From: Bdellovibrio sp. UBA4095
Lineage (GTDB): Bacteria; Bdellovibrionota; Bdellovibrionia; Bdellovibrionales; Bdellovibrionaceae
Length of the DNA: 64,000 nt
Reading direction: 5' to 3'
Assembly: GCA_002381805.1 (NCBI GenBank)
Contig: DFXZ01000002.1
Location: 120,056 to 184,055 of the forward strand
This document shows positions 44,512 through 54,079 of this stretch, one piece after another. The translations under genes were made by a program, and so were the position numbers. Position 1 is the stretch's first letter. The number at the start of each line of letters is the position of its first letter. Below the pieces are notes generated by a model, which ran no database searches, was not told the origin of the DNA, and saw only the letters and a program-made list of their open reading frames with translations.

Positions 44512-45699
44512 ATGAATATGAATACTATCTGCAGCATTATAATTTTTATTTTTTCCCTTAACAGCTTTGCCGGGAACGATTGGTCTGAAACTGGGAACGG
44601 CGGATTCGTCGTTATGTGTCCCGATAAAAGCGTGGTCTTAGATCTACATGAAGCTGAAGTTCAAGGATCCATTGCCATTGACGCAAATCCCAAATCTTTA
44701 ACTACCGTGGAAGATCGGGTTCAATACCTCATCGATCGCCTCGAAGAAAAGGATTTCTACCGAGCCGAACTCTATCGACTTTGGTTTAAGGATTTCTTCA
44801 AAGAAACGCAGTTTATTCGCGGCCAAAAGCTTTACCCCGTGCCCGACGTGGGTTTCACCTACATACCCAAGGAATGCAGCCTAGATCTAGCGGTCTACCA
44901 AAAAACTCCAGACTTCAGACTGAAGTATCGCTATACAATCAGTCAGGACATCTGGGACCAGCTCGATACCTTAAACAAAGCGGCTCTTATAGTACACGAG
45001 CTTATCTATCGAGAAGCCTCATTGCCAGAGAATCACCATCAGACTTCAGAATCGGCGCGTTTTTTTAATGGCTGGCTCAATTCAACAGTGTTTGCCGAAG
45101 TTGTACCTCAAGACTACTTGATCGCTCTTCAATCGTTGAGGTTTACAAGTGCTTCTTATAAGAATTTTAAAATCACGCTTGGGATGAAAGGCCTGCACAA
45201 TCAATGGATCACAGCCCCGTTGAAGTTCTATGACAATGGCAACCTGATGTCTGCTATGACGACCAAGTTTAGCCTCCAGGCTTTACAACGGTTCCAGTCC
45301 TTTGAGCGGTGCTTTATCAATCCCGATCACCACAGCACGACTGTGACTTTTAAAGAGGACGGTTCGATAGATCGCCTGGATGCGGTTTTTTCAAGAGCTT
45401 TTCCCTGTGATTTTCATGAAATCGAAGGCGTTAGACTCTCGTTTTTTGCAGACGGAAGCAGTTACGGCTTCGGCTTTGCGCGCGAAGACATCATCATACT
45501 CAAAGATGTCACAATCAGTTTGGAGGAAGAAAGTAGAGTGGGTCTCAACGTCTCTGCCGCTGGGAAAGTAGAGACTATCGAACTTGAACGCCCGCCCTGC
45601 TGGGATCGCAACCACATTGCTCTTCACCCGTTCGGACGAGCAGTTAAAATCCATGTGAAAGATTTGACGAAAGATCGCCTTCCAGCCTGCTTCCAGTAA
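44512..45699 (+). CDS. Secreted hypothetical protein next to TIGR02147 gene
   Basis: 395 residues, signal peptide of about 20 residues (CSIIIFIFSLNSFAGND). Starts four bases after the regulator's stop, with no ribosome site, so it depends on coupling; ATG at 44518 is an equal alternative. The middle has VHELIYREASLPENHHQTSE, similar to the HExxY-like segments of Bdellovibrio secreted proteins of unknown function. Six Cys in total. Exported, function unknown. Confidence 0.65.
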   Translation: MNMNTICSIIIFIFSLNSFAGNDWSETGNGGFVVMCPDKSVVLDLHEAEVQGSIAIDANPKSLTTVEDRVQYLIDRLEEKDFYRAELYRLWFKDFFKETQFIRGQKLYPVPDVGFTYIPKECSLDLAVYQKTPDFRLKYRYTISQDIWDQLDTLNKAALIVHELIYREASLPENHHQTSESARFFNGWLNSTVFAEVVPQDYLIALQSLRFTSASYKNFKITLGMKGLHNQWITAPLKFYDNGNLMSAMTTKFSLQALQRFQSFERCFINPDHHSTTVTFKEDGSIDRLDAVFSRAFPCDFHEIEGVRLSFFADGSSYGFGFAREDIIILKDVTISLEEESRVGLNVSAAGKVETIELERPPCWDRNHIALHPFGRAVKIHVKDLTKDRLPACFQ

Positions 45700-45728
45700 A
45701 GCTGCTGCTCCATTCGCGGGAAATGGCA

Positions 45729-47357
45729 TCAGCCAATCGTTTTACCTTTATAAAAGAATGGTAAGGCCGATCTTCGCGCAGAAGTTGTATTAAAATTGGC
45801 AAACTCTGGCTTGGTTCCTTTTCCTCCGTAATTGCCATAACCTTTATTGGCCGAGTTTTCGTACATAGAAGAACCAATTCCAAAACAGTTAAGAAATGTG
45901 ACCAAAAGATTATTCAGCGGAACTCCGCGTGGGTTGTATCTATTGTCAGTTTGCTCAGCAGTTCGGTAATCAATGAAGTAACCTGCATTCAGCTGGCCCC
46001 CCGCGGTCCCGCCTACCAAGACTGGCATATTCGCTTTCGCATGAGCCGGGTCGGCATGGGTCGAACAAGCAAACTGTTGTGCCCAGTAGACAATTGAATT
46101 ATCAAGCATTGTGCCAGTGCCTTCTCTGACTTCATCCAGACTTTTCATAAGCTGCGCCGTCGCACTTGCGATCCGTCTTTGGCTGGAATAGAAAGAGCGA
46201 GCAAATACCGTATCATCAACTTTATTCAGATGTGCGCCTGCATGGTGATACGAATGATCCATATCTCCTTGGCCGTCGTAGCGGAAAGCTAAAGAAACCA
46301 CTCGAGTCACATCACACATTAATGCGGCACGAATGATCTTCATGTGATTAGAAATTCGAATGTCTTGTGCTTGGCGTGCTTTGGTCTGCCATTCCGCCAC
46401 GATTCTCTCTGCTTCTGCCTTTACGCTTGGATCATTTAGGTAGTTTGAATCTGAGGAAGTCCCCTTTGACGAAAACTTAGGAGGCTCCGGATAAGGGATT
46501 TCCTGCTGCAAAGATGGTTTGGCGCAAGCCAGTTGAGGCATTTGTGGCTCACTATCCATACCGTTCTGGATATCTGAAACTAAAGACATATAGTGATCCA
46601 AACGCAGCTTATCTTCCGATGAAAGGCGGGAATTCTTTTTAACTTGGTTATAATCCTCAAAGACTTTGGTGAGAATATCTCGACGGGAAATCCCAGTTGG
46701 CGATGGTGCCGGGTTCTGGCTATTACCAACACCCAACTTTGCTAACAAGAAATTGGGATCATTAATTCCCACCATCTGCTGATACTTTTGCAGAGTGCTG
46801 TCGTATTTGAAAGAATAAACTTTGTAAGTCTTAGTTCCATCTGGAAACTGAGGTGTAATGGCCACGTGCCGAGTCGACTCCGGTACGCCTTGAATACTGC
46901 GCGCGATCAACATGTCTACCGACTCTTGTCGTCCATTAGACCAGCCCTCGTTACCATCATCAAAAGAAGCACATCCTGGAGCCGCTTGAGGATGAGGGAG
47001 AGTGATCTTTGCCATAATATCGAGACTGCGCAAAATAGAAATTTTACTTTGCAAACCAGCAGCAAAAAACGGATCTAATATATAGGAAAAGTTGCTCATA
47101 CCTTTAAGTGGAAGAACGCCCACTTGATTAATGAGTTCGTTACCGCCTTGCTTTTGAAGCTGTTTACTGATGGGACCGAAAAAAGGAACTTCGCCGGGAC
47201 TATAGCCACTTCCAATCATTATAAATCGTAACGGCTGACTACTATTCACCTGTGCTTCAACCGACCGAGGCAATAATGAGGTCAGAAGGGGAATAGACAA
47301 AAAGCTACCCCCCGCTCCTATCAAAAACATTCTTCGATTCATTGGATTGTATTTCAT
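45729..47357 (-). CDS. DUF1552 protein with Tat-like signal
   Basis: 542 residues from the ATG at 47357 (GAGG upstream). N-terminus NRRMFLIGAGGSFLSIPLL is a plausible twin-arginine signal. The body matches DUF1552: YSPGEVPFF, GCASFDDGNEGWSNGRQESV, MCDVTRVVSLAFRYDGQGDM and WAQQFACSTHADPAHAKANM. Fold belongs to the alkaline phosphatase/sulfatase-like DUF1501 group by general knowledge. It follows the DUF1592 lipoprotein by seven bases. Confidence 0.87.
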   Translation of the reverse strand: MKYNPMNRRMFLIGAGGSFLSIPLLTSLLPRSVEAQVNSSQPLRFIMIGSGYSPGEVPFFGPISKQLQKQGGNELINQVGVLPLKGMSNFSYILDPFFAAGLQSKISILRSLDIMAKITLPHPQAAPGCASFDDGNEGWSNGRQESVDMLIARSIQGVPESTRHVAITPQFPDGTKTYKVYSFKYDSTLQKYQQMVGINDPNFLLAKLGVGNSQNPAPSPTGISRRDILTKVFEDYNQVKKNSRLSSEDKLRLDHYMSLVSDIQNGMDSEPQMPQLACAKPSLQQEIPYPEPPKFSSKGTSSDSNYLNDPSVKAEAERIVAEWQTKARQAQDIRISNHMKIIRAALMCDVTRVVSLAFRYDGQGDMDHSYHHAGAHLNKVDDTVFARSFYSSQRRIASATAQLMKSLDEVREGTGTMLDNSIVYWAQQFACSTHADPAHAKANMPVLVGGTAGGQLNAGYFIDYRTAEQTDNRYNPRGVPLNNLLVTFLNCFGIGSSMYENSANKGYGNYGGKGTKPEFANFNTTSARRSALPFFYKGKTIG

Positions 47358-47364
47358 CCTGACC

Positions 47365-49128
47365 TCAATTCCTAGCGTGTCGCCAAAAGATGCTCTCATT
47401 GGCGATAGAATGAATAATTACATCACGTAAGCTTCCCGTGTGAGCTACGCTTTCTGCTTTAGCAAGACCACACCCATCATGATCTGGTAGTACTTTGCGT
47501 TTTTGAATAAACTCAAACGCCCGTTGTGCAAAACAACTTCGTGCTTTTGAACCGTTTGCCATTGCGAGTGCCAGATCAATTGAATCATTGAGCACTCGTC
47601 CGGAAACTTCTTCCTCTTCTAGACGAGGATCCGTCACTCTTGTATCGATAGGAAAGATCCCCACTCGACTTTCATCTGCATTCAAAGCCACTTCCTGATT
47701 TCGTCGAATGCCCATCTGGTCATAGGCCTCAAACGCAAAGCCGATGGGATTGATAAACTGATGGCAACCAGCACAGGCTGCGCCACCAGTAATCAGTTCG
47801 GTTTTCGCTCTATTAGTGCGGTTTTCAATATCTTTTAATGTGACCAAAACGGCGTTAACGGCATCTTGGGGAGCCGCCGGTAGCTCATCACAGAGAAAAT
47901 GCATACGCACGTGCGCTCCCCGCAAAATCGGTGCGGTACGAGGCTGAGATGTCGATAATAAAGCCGGCCGATGTAGAAGACCAATATGGTAAGGGTCGGC
48001 CTGAGATGGAGCGCCATTGGTACCAACGATTGAATTAGCACCCAAGATTTTACGCATATTTTCGCTGCGCGGGAACGAATCTCGTGAACTCATCAGCTCT
48101 TTGAAATCACCTTTTTTAGTCCAAAAGACGTGGTTGATATAATCAAATGCCTCGTCAGCCATTTCGTCGCCTAAACCAAATGTTAAAATCCCGTGCTGAT
48201 CGCCAACGGCCTGAAAAGGATCCGAGACATTGTCTAGGTCAGCATAGTAAGTGAAAAATTCTTTGATCCGACTTTTTGCTAAACCTGAATTTGAAGCCAG
48301 CAATCTTTCAACATGGGCTTTAACTTCACCTAGATCTTGCAGCTTTCCAGCATCTGCCGCCGCCATCAACTGTTGATCTGGCGGAGAAGCAATTGTCTGA
48401 TAAGAAATTCGGCTAGCAATCTCGTAGTCTGTCAGACGTGTACGACCATTCGAAATTCCCTGTCCAGCTTCTATATGAAACGCCATAGATGGTGCCTGAA
48501 TCATTTTATACAAAACTGACGTCAAGCCGCGAAGACCGCCGCCTTGAGATTGGTAAAAACTAAAATCTGCAGCAACTTCCCCGCTCGATAAGGGACGTCG
48601 CAAAACCTTTTTGCCAAATGACGTGATGAAACTCTGTGCACAAGAATCGTTGTAGGTCTGGCAACTTCCAAAAAAGTAGTTTCGTACAGTCGCATCTTTC
48701 TCAATTAAATCGGTAAGCCGGTCGGCGACTCCGACAAGTGTCACGACGTAGTCTTGCGTGTGGGTGGGAGAGATATATACCACCTTATTAGACTCGCTAT
48801 CAGGCATTCCGTTTACCAGTCCCGAAATTACCGAGTCAGCAAACAGCTGAGTGCCTATGACGGACTTAAGTGTATTTATCAGTTCTGATTTTGTAAGACG
48901 CTTCACTCCTGGATTTTGATTTCCCACTTGCTCAGGTGCTGAACACTGGAATTTAAACCTAGCGGAGGCCGGAGGCAGGTCAGTTGGAATTTCTTGGCCA
49001 AGAATGGGACCAAGATCACTTGATGCCAAATCAGCGGCAATCTGAAAGCCACCAGTACAAGCGTTAAAACTCAAAGGGATAGAGCCCGCGACAATTGCAA
49101 GCACAAGAATGTGTTTATAGACTCTCAT
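47365..49128 (-). CDS. DUF1592/DUF1588/DUF1585 lipoprotein with one CxxCH
   Basis: 587 residues from the ATG at 49128 (GGGGGA upstream). Lipoprotein signal with lipobox SFNAC. Domains typical of planctomycete-type cytochromes: DUF1587/1595-like start (LTKSELINTLKSVIGTQLF), DUF1592 (DYEIASRISYQTIASPPDQQ), DUF1588 (HRPALLSTSQPRTAPILRGA) with the haem-binding motif CAGCH at 452-456 and DUF1585 at the end. One c-type haem would be attached. Function unknown; always paired with DUF1552-type proteins. Confidence 0.87.
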   Translation of the reverse strand: MRVYKHILVLAIVAGSIPLSFNACTGGFQIAADLASSDLGPILGQEIPTDLPPASARFKFQCSAPEQVGNQNPGVKRLTKSELINTLKSVIGTQLFADSVISGLVNGMPDSESNKVVYISPTHTQDYVVTLVGVADRLTDLIEKDATVRNYFFGSCQTYNDSCAQSFITSFGKKVLRRPLSSGEVAADFSFYQSQGGGLRGLTSVLYKMIQAPSMAFHIEAGQGISNGRTRLTDYEIASRISYQTIASPPDQQLMAAADAGKLQDLGEVKAHVERLLASNSGLAKSRIKEFFTYYADLDNVSDPFQAVGDQHGILTFGLGDEMADEAFDYINHVFWTKKGDFKELMSSRDSFPRSENMRKILGANSIVGTNGAPSQADPYHIGLLHRPALLSTSQPRTAPILRGAHVRMHFLCDELPAAPQDAVNAVLVTLKDIENRTNRAKTELITGGAACAGCHQFINPIGFAFEAYDQMGIRRNQEVALNADESRVGIFPIDTRVTDPRLEEEEVSGRVLNDSIDLALAMANGSKARSCFAQRAFEFIQKRKVLPDHDGCGLAKAESVAHTGSLRDVIIHSIANESIFWRHARN

Positions 49129-49234
49129 ACATCCCCCTATAATGAGCCGTACTAGTCTTTTCACATCGGTTCGTTAGCCCTAGACCTAAAGGAGTATCGT
49201 AGCTAAATGGGGAAAAAATTGCCTAATCGCTTCC

Positions 49235-49263
49235 AAAAAAAAATGACCATCAAATTATTGGTC
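49235..49263 (-). terminator. Probable terminator of the outer-membrane protein gene
   Basis: Minus-strand GACCA/TGGTC with a nine-base loop, then A and T9. Short stem but long T run; 78 bp after the stop at 49341. Confidence 0.5.
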
Positions 49264-49340
49264 GATTTAAATAAAAAATCCGTGCTTTCCGTACAAAACC
49301 TATACAGTCACTATCTCTGAATGAGGCAGCCTAAATGATT

Positions 49341-50147
49341 CTACCAGAGTCTGGATTCTATCGAAAAATAAACAAAGAGACCGCGCTCATGGTTTACGGC
49401 TGAAGGCCCCACACCCAATAGTGCAGCTAAACCTGGAACAATTTCCGTTTCTTTTCCAACTTTAAAGGCTGTTCGGACACCCGGCGCAAAAAAATAGCTT
49501 GATACGTTTTGCTTAGAATCCGGAGCTGTCACCTGCTCTTGCGAGCTGGAAAGAAACTCAAAAAGTACTTGAGTGGAAGCGGAGGAAATGTAAATCAAAC
49601 TCGCCCCGAAATTATAACCAAAGAGATGGGCAGTTTCGTCGTTGGCATTCTTTGCATCCGGTAAATAGGTAAAACCTAAATTCCAATGAGTCGCCCAATC
49701 CTTTGTCAGCTCGATTGAAATAGAATGATTAAACTGAAATCCAAAAACATCTGAACCATATTCCTTTTTATGATCTCCAGTTGGCAGAATAAGCGAAAAC
49801 CTTGGAGCCATCGCCACGAACTCATTCTCGAACAATTGGTATCGGTAATTAAGCAACAAATCTCCCGCTTGAAGCTGACTATCACGGACGTCTTGTTTGA
49901 AGAGTGGGACAGCGAATGACAGTTGATGGGATTGATCCGGCACGGGAACTTCGACAGATAATGTATAGGCCCACTCTTCAGATGGCTCGAGATACTGAAC
50001 GGTCTGAACGAATTGCACTACCCCCGCCTCCTGATTGTAAGCTTCCTCGATTAAAAAGGAATTGTCTTTAATCGCCTCAGCCGCGGAAGCTCTATCATAC
50101 GCCCCCATCACAAATAAAAACACCAAGAGACAGATTTTTGAACTCAT
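49341..50147 (-). CDS. Outer-membrane beta-barrel-like protein
   Basis: 268 residues from the ATG at 50147, where GAGGGG is correctly placed. Signal peptide to about residue 23. Alternating strands (EWAYTLSVEVPVPDQSHQLS, FVAMAPRFSLILPTG) and a terminal aromatic (YFSIESRLW) resemble Phenol_MetA_deg/transporter-like barrels. Substrate unknown. Downstream of the aldo/keto reductase by 30 bp. Confidence 0.7.
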   Translation of the reverse strand: MSSKICLLVFLFVMGAYDRASAAEAIKDNSFLIEEAYNQEAGVVQFVQTVQYLEPSEEWAYTLSVEVPVPDQSHQLSFAVPLFKQDVRDSQLQAGDLLLNYRYQLFENEFVAMAPRFSLILPTGDHKKEYGSDVFGFQFNHSISIELTKDWATHWNLGFTYLPDAKNANDETAHLFGYNFGASLIYISSASTQVLFEFLSSSQEQVTAPDSKQNVSSYFFAPGVRTAFKVGKETEIVPGLAALLGVGPSAVNHERGLFVYFSIESRLW

Positions 50148-50177
50148 GGAATTCCCCTCTTTTCGCAATAAATTAAG

Positions 50178-51008
50178 TTAAAAGTCCGCCGTCAAAGGAT
50201 GCCAACTTGCTCTTCCATTCGGATCATCCATATTCTGAATTTTTTCAAAGTCAGAGCTTTCGAGCTTGAAGTTAAAAACGTCAAAATTCTCCTGAATTCT
50301 CGTCGGAGTCACCGACTTAGGAATAACAATCAAATTGTTTTGTAAGTGCCAACGAATCACAATCTGCGCCGGAGTCTTTCCGTACTTGCGCGCAATTTCT
50401 TGAATCACAGGCTCCTGTAAAATTTTACCCTGACCAAGAGGACTCCAGGACTGAGTAAATATATTGTGTTTATCATGGAACTCGCGCAGCTCCCGTTGTT
50501 GAAATCGGGGGTGAAGTTCGACTTGATTGACCACCGGAACCTCGCCAGTGGCATCCATAATTTCTTGCAAATGTTCGGCCATGAAATTGGAAACCCCGAT
50601 TGACTTAGCTCGTCCTGTTTTTTTGATTTCGACGAGCGCCTTCCAACTTTCCTTGTAAAGTCCGCGTTTTGGTGATGGCCAATGAATCAAATACAGATCA
50701 ACATACTCAAGATTCAATTTGCTAAGACTCGAATCGATCGCCCGCATCGCAAGGTCATACCCCTGATCTTCATTCCACAACTTTGTCGTAACAAAAATTT
50801 CCTGGCGACTTATACCGCTTGATTTAATACCCTGCCCCACTCCATTTTCATTTCGATAGATTGCCGCCGTGTCGACAGCTCGGTATCCGCAGCGCAGAGC
50901 TTCGCTCACAGAATTGATCGCTTGATTATCGGGAACCTGCCATACCCCTAATCCTAACTGTGGCATTTCCCTTCCATCTCGCAAAACTACTATAGGGCTT
51001 GGATTCAT
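50178..51008 (-). CDS. Aldo/keto reductase
   Basis: 276 residues from the ATG at 51008 with AAGGAG upstream; the frame extends 37 codons further without support. Catalytic tetrad visible: Asp and Tyr in AVDTAAIYRNE, Lys in VTTKLWN, His in LIHWPSP. Motif VIPKSVTPTRIQEN binds NADPH. Resembles 2,5-diketo-D-gluconate reductases, which act on many carbonyls such as methylglyoxal. Substrate not assignable. Confidence 0.93.
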   Translation of the reverse strand: MNPSPIVVLRDGREMPQLGLGVWQVPDNQAINSVSEALRCGYRAVDTAAIYRNENGVGQGIKSSGISRQEIFVTTKLWNEDQGYDLAMRAIDSSLSKLNLEYVDLYLIHWPSPKRGLYKESWKALVEIKKTGRAKSIGVSNFMAEHLQEIMDATGEVPVVNQVELHPRFQQRELREFHDKHNIFTQSWSPLGQGKILQEPVIQEIARKYGKTPAQIVIRWHLQNNLIVIPKSVTPTRIQENFDVFNFKLESSDFEKIQNMDDPNGRASWHPLTADF

Positions 51009-51202
51009 CGAACACTCCTTGGTAACTGCTTGTTCCGATTCACAATATTCGGCAAGACAGACAATCTTTGCCACACAGTTGTTCTCATTTTGAGACAAAG
51101 CGGCCCTGTACTCAACCAATTATGCACTGACGTTCATTTCACTTGGCAGAGCTTTTGGAGGTAAAACCGTATTGCTATTTATGACCTTAGGAGCTCGCTA
51201 TT

Positions 51203-52567
51203 ATGTTCAGGACTTTTTTCGCTTTGTTATTCCTCAGTTGCATAGGATTAATCGCCTGCGAGGGACACCCTGGCATTGACGCTCAGTTAGCTTCGCACCA
51301 AATCATGGAGCCCAACAACTCTCCGGCGCTCGAAGGCGGCTCACTTGCAACGTGCGATCAGTTTAATCCCACGGATTGCCCCAGCGGAGTTGCGTTGCTC
51401 TTGGGAGGGGATTTACAGACTTCTAAGAATCCAGCTCGGTGCTCTTCTTTTTTAGTGGGCAAGCGCATTCTTATCACAAACAATCACTGCATTCCGACAG
51501 AAGTTAAACAAGACCCGAACCAGTGCCCGGCGATGGTAACCGCTGTCTTCCCAAAGACACCATTTTTTGATGGAGAACGTGCGTCTTGCGAGCGCATCCT
51601 TCACTTATCGGAAGACGGCTTAAGTGCATCTACAGATGAAAGAGATCTACCCGCAAAAAGACCAGACTATGCGGTTATCTATCTTGACAGAGATGTAAAT
51701 CGACCGGTTTTTACCATCAGTCGTGAAGGAATTCCAAATAATACCGAATTGACAGTGTTTGCTTTTGACCCCGCCCCACACAAACCAGGACATGCAACAC
51801 TTAAAAGAAAGATTTGCAAGAGCATTCAAAGTACTGACTTAGTTCCGAGCTATCAAGACCGATTCAGTCCCGTGGTCTCTTTTAAAGATTGCTCTATCAT
51901 CTCAGGAAACTCTGGTTCAGTGGCGATCGACTCGCAAGGGCTCGTTCGCGCTTTGCTGCATGCGACCTGGCCCCTAGATACCGAAAATGAAATTTCAGAG
52001 GCGACAACTTCAACAAGCTCTGCACCAACAACTCTCCTGGCTCCTTTTTCAGTTATGACAAACGCGGCCTGTGTTCCGCTTCCCACAAATTTCCCTGCCA
52101 TAGCTCCAGATTGCAGTCGGTCGCGACCAGTTAGCATTGACTATGAAGCCCTCTATGCGAGCGCTGGCAACCTCTATTTTGAAGAAGAGTTCCGCCTCTT
52201 TCAGCAAGAAAACAACAGTCCTTTTCGCTTTAAAAAGAGTCAACGCTTTATGAATGAAAGAACCGTTACCTTTCCGAGCATAGACTGCGTTGAAAAAGAT
52301 ATCCTACTCAAATCCACTCTCGTGACTGACGAAGATAAGACCATCTATTTGAACCTGCCACTTTGGGGACCGTCTAAAAAGGTCGGAAGTGACTATCGTT
52401 ACCATGCCGTTCCGGCTCGAATTGCAACGCAGTTTACAACCGTTCAGTTCGATCCGAGCCAGCTCTTGAAAGACGAAGTAACACTGGCCCGAGAAGTCCG
52501 AAGTTCATTTTTCACCTTTATGGATAATCAGCTTGAGCTGCGGCTCTGCCCAACGGATCGCAATTAA
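51203..52567 (+). CDS. Trypsin-like serine protease lipoprotein
   Basis: 454 residues. Lipobox LIAC at about residue 19 predicts a lipoprotein. The chymotrypsin-fold triad is intact: His95 in ITNNHC, Asp155 in PDYAVIYLD, Ser237 in IISGNSGSVA. The 200-residue C-terminal part is not recognised. AGGAG precedes the ATG. Bdellovibrio encodes many exported proteases used during predation; a prey role for this one is inference. Confidence 0.85.
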   Translation: MFRTFFALLFLSCIGLIACEGHPGIDAQLASHQIMEPNNSPALEGGSLATCDQFNPTDCPSGVALLLGGDLQTSKNPARCSSFLVGKRILITNNHCIPTEVKQDPNQCPAMVTAVFPKTPFFDGERASCERILHLSEDGLSASTDERDLPAKRPDYAVIYLDRDVNRPVFTISREGIPNNTELTVFAFDPAPHKPGHATLKRKICKSIQSTDLVPSYQDRFSPVVSFKDCSIISGNSGSVAIDSQGLVRALLHATWPLDTENEISEATTSTSSAPTTLLAPFSVMTNAACVPLPTNFPAIAPDCSRSRPVSIDYEALYASAGNLYFEEEFRLFQQENNSPFRFKKSQRFMNERTVTFPSIDCVEKDILLKSTLVTDEDKTIYLNLPLWGPSKKVGSDYRYHAVPARIATQFTTVQFDPSQLLKDEVTLAREVRSSFFTFMDNQLELRLCPTDRN

Positions 52568-52611
52568 ATATTCCACAAGGACCGAATTCCTTTCATGGTG
52601 TTTCGAAACCT

Positions 52612-52640
52612 TTGACTGAATTCACCGCTCAGTCTAGCTT
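52612..52640 (+). promoter_or_regulatory. Candidate promoter giving a leaderless nucleoside-transporter mRNA
   Basis: TTGACT, exactly 17 bp, TAGCTT, then six bases (GATTTC) and the ATG at 52647; the same geometry as at 43732. No ribosome site. Confidence 0.5.
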
Positions 52641-52646
52641 GATTTC

Positions 52647-53918
52647 ATGGACTTTTTCATGAGCTTAATCGGAATCGCAGTTCTTATTGGAATCGCTATC
52701 CTACTTTCAAACAACCGCAAAGCCATTCGCACTCGGACCGTTTTGGGTGCTCTTCTATGCCAGGCGGGTCTGGGAGCATTTGTCCTTTATGTTCCAATGG
52801 GTCGACAGATTCTTGCCGCACTGTCTACGGCGGTCGGCAAAGTGATTTCCTACGGAAATGACGGAATCAATTTTATATTCGGAGGCCTCGCCTCCGACAA
52901 GATGTACGATGTTTTTGCATCTCAAGGATTCGTTTTTGCCATTCGTGTCTTGCCCGTTATTGTCTTTTTCTCTTCCCTAATAGCAGTGCTTTACTATCTG
53001 GGAATTATGCAGTTTGTGATCAAGATCCTCGGTGGAGGGCTTGAAAAAGCATTGGGAACTTCTAAAGCCGAATCACTTTCTGCCACTGCAAATATTTTTG
53101 TCGGTCAAACTGAAGCACCGCTGATCGTTCGACCCTACATTGCGACTATGACTCGATCCGAACTTTTTGCTGTGATGTGCGGAGGCCTCGCCTCTGTTGC
53201 CGGATCCGTTATGGCTGGTTACGCGCAATTGGGAGTACCTCTTGAATATTTAATCGCTGCATCTTTTATGGCGGCGCCAGGAGGCCTGCTATTCGCTAAA
53301 CTTATTATTCCCGAAACGTCTCCTGTACAAAACGAAAGTCATCTAAAAGACCTGATTAAGGACGAGAAACACGTGAACGTTCTGGATGCGGCGGCTTCCG
53401 GAGCAGTCGTTGGATTGCAATTAGCTTTTAATGTAGGCGCCATGCTTCTGGCCTTTGTAGCACTTATAGCTCTAGTCAATGGCATGCTCGGGGGTATCGG
53501 TGGTTGGTTCGGTTATGGCGAACTTAGCTTACAGTTAATTTTAGGCTGGGCTTTTGCACCGCTCGCCTTTTTAATCGGAGTCCCTTGGAGCGAAGCAGTT
53601 ATTGCTGGATCTTTCATTGGACAAAAACTGGTAGTGAATGAATTTGTCGCCTACCTGAACTTCGGGCCCTACTTAAAACCAGAGCCACAGATCCTAGAAT
53701 TGGGACTTCAGGTTTTATCGGTTAAAACAAAAGCCATCATTTCCTTCGCGCTCTGTGGTTTTGCCAACCTCTCGTCGATCGCAATTCTCATAGGGGGATT
53801 AGGAAGCTTAGCACCTCTTCGTCGCTCCGAAATTGCCGAACTTGGCCTTAAGGCAGTGATTGCGGGAACACTTTCCAACCTCATGAGCGCTACAATTGCT
53901 GGTCTTTTTATTTCTTAA
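52647..53918 (+). CDS. CNT-family nucleoside transporter (NupC type)
   Basis: 423 residues with about 8-10 membrane helices. Signature [20 protein letters not shown] (family GQTEAPL) and [12 protein letters not shown] are the CNT nucleoside-binding segments. Imports nucleosides with H+ or Na+. Bdellovibrio takes prey nucleotides and nucleosides, fitting its role. A 15-base identity at 52880-53180 codes the repeated CGGLAS-type segments and reflects the CNT internal repeat. No Shine-Dalgarno. Confidence 0.92.
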   Translation: MDFFMSLIGIAVLIGIAILLSNNRKAIRTRTVLGALLCQAGLGAFVLYVPMGRQILAALSTAVGKVISYGNDGINFIFGGLASDKMYDVFASQGFVFAIRVLPVIVFFSSLIAVLYYLGIMQFVIKILGGGLEKALGTSKAESLSATANIFVGQTEAPLIVRPYIATMTRSELFAVMCGGLASVAGSVMAGYAQLGVPLEYLIAASFMAAPGGLLFAKLIIPETSPVQNESHLKDLIKDEKHVNVLDAAASGAVVGLQLAFNVGAMLLAFVALIALVNGMLGGIGGWFGYGELSLQLILGWAFAPLAFLIGVPWSEAVIAGSFIGQKLVVNEFVAYLNFGPYLKPEPQILELGLQVLSVKTKAIISFALCGFANLSSIAILIGGLGSLAPLRRSEIAELGLKAVIAGTLSNLMSATIAGLFIS

Positions 53919-53992
53919 ATTGTTTCAAACTGAATCAAAAAATTAGACCCGTACTTTCAGTCTTTTCGTTGAACTTCTTGGCAATGACCAAA

Positions 53993-54014
53993 AGCTCAGC
54001 GATTTATCTGAGCT
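53993..54014. other. Hairpin, weak terminator candidate
   Basis: AGCTCAG-N8-CTGAGCT, a perfect seven-base-pair stem between the transporter and the vWA lipoprotein gene. T runs are poor on both sides; it could be a weak terminator or operator. Confidence 0.35.
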
Positions 54015-54079
54015 AAACTCTTGATTTCACACTCCAAAAAGCGGTGTAAATTTTGCATAGAATCAGTACAGGGGGATCC

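Noticed and set aside
52880..53200. 15-base repeat CGGAGGCCTCGCCTC at two places in the CNT gene
   Set aside because: Encodes GGLAS in both halves of a transporter with known internal symmetry; no mobile repeat implied.
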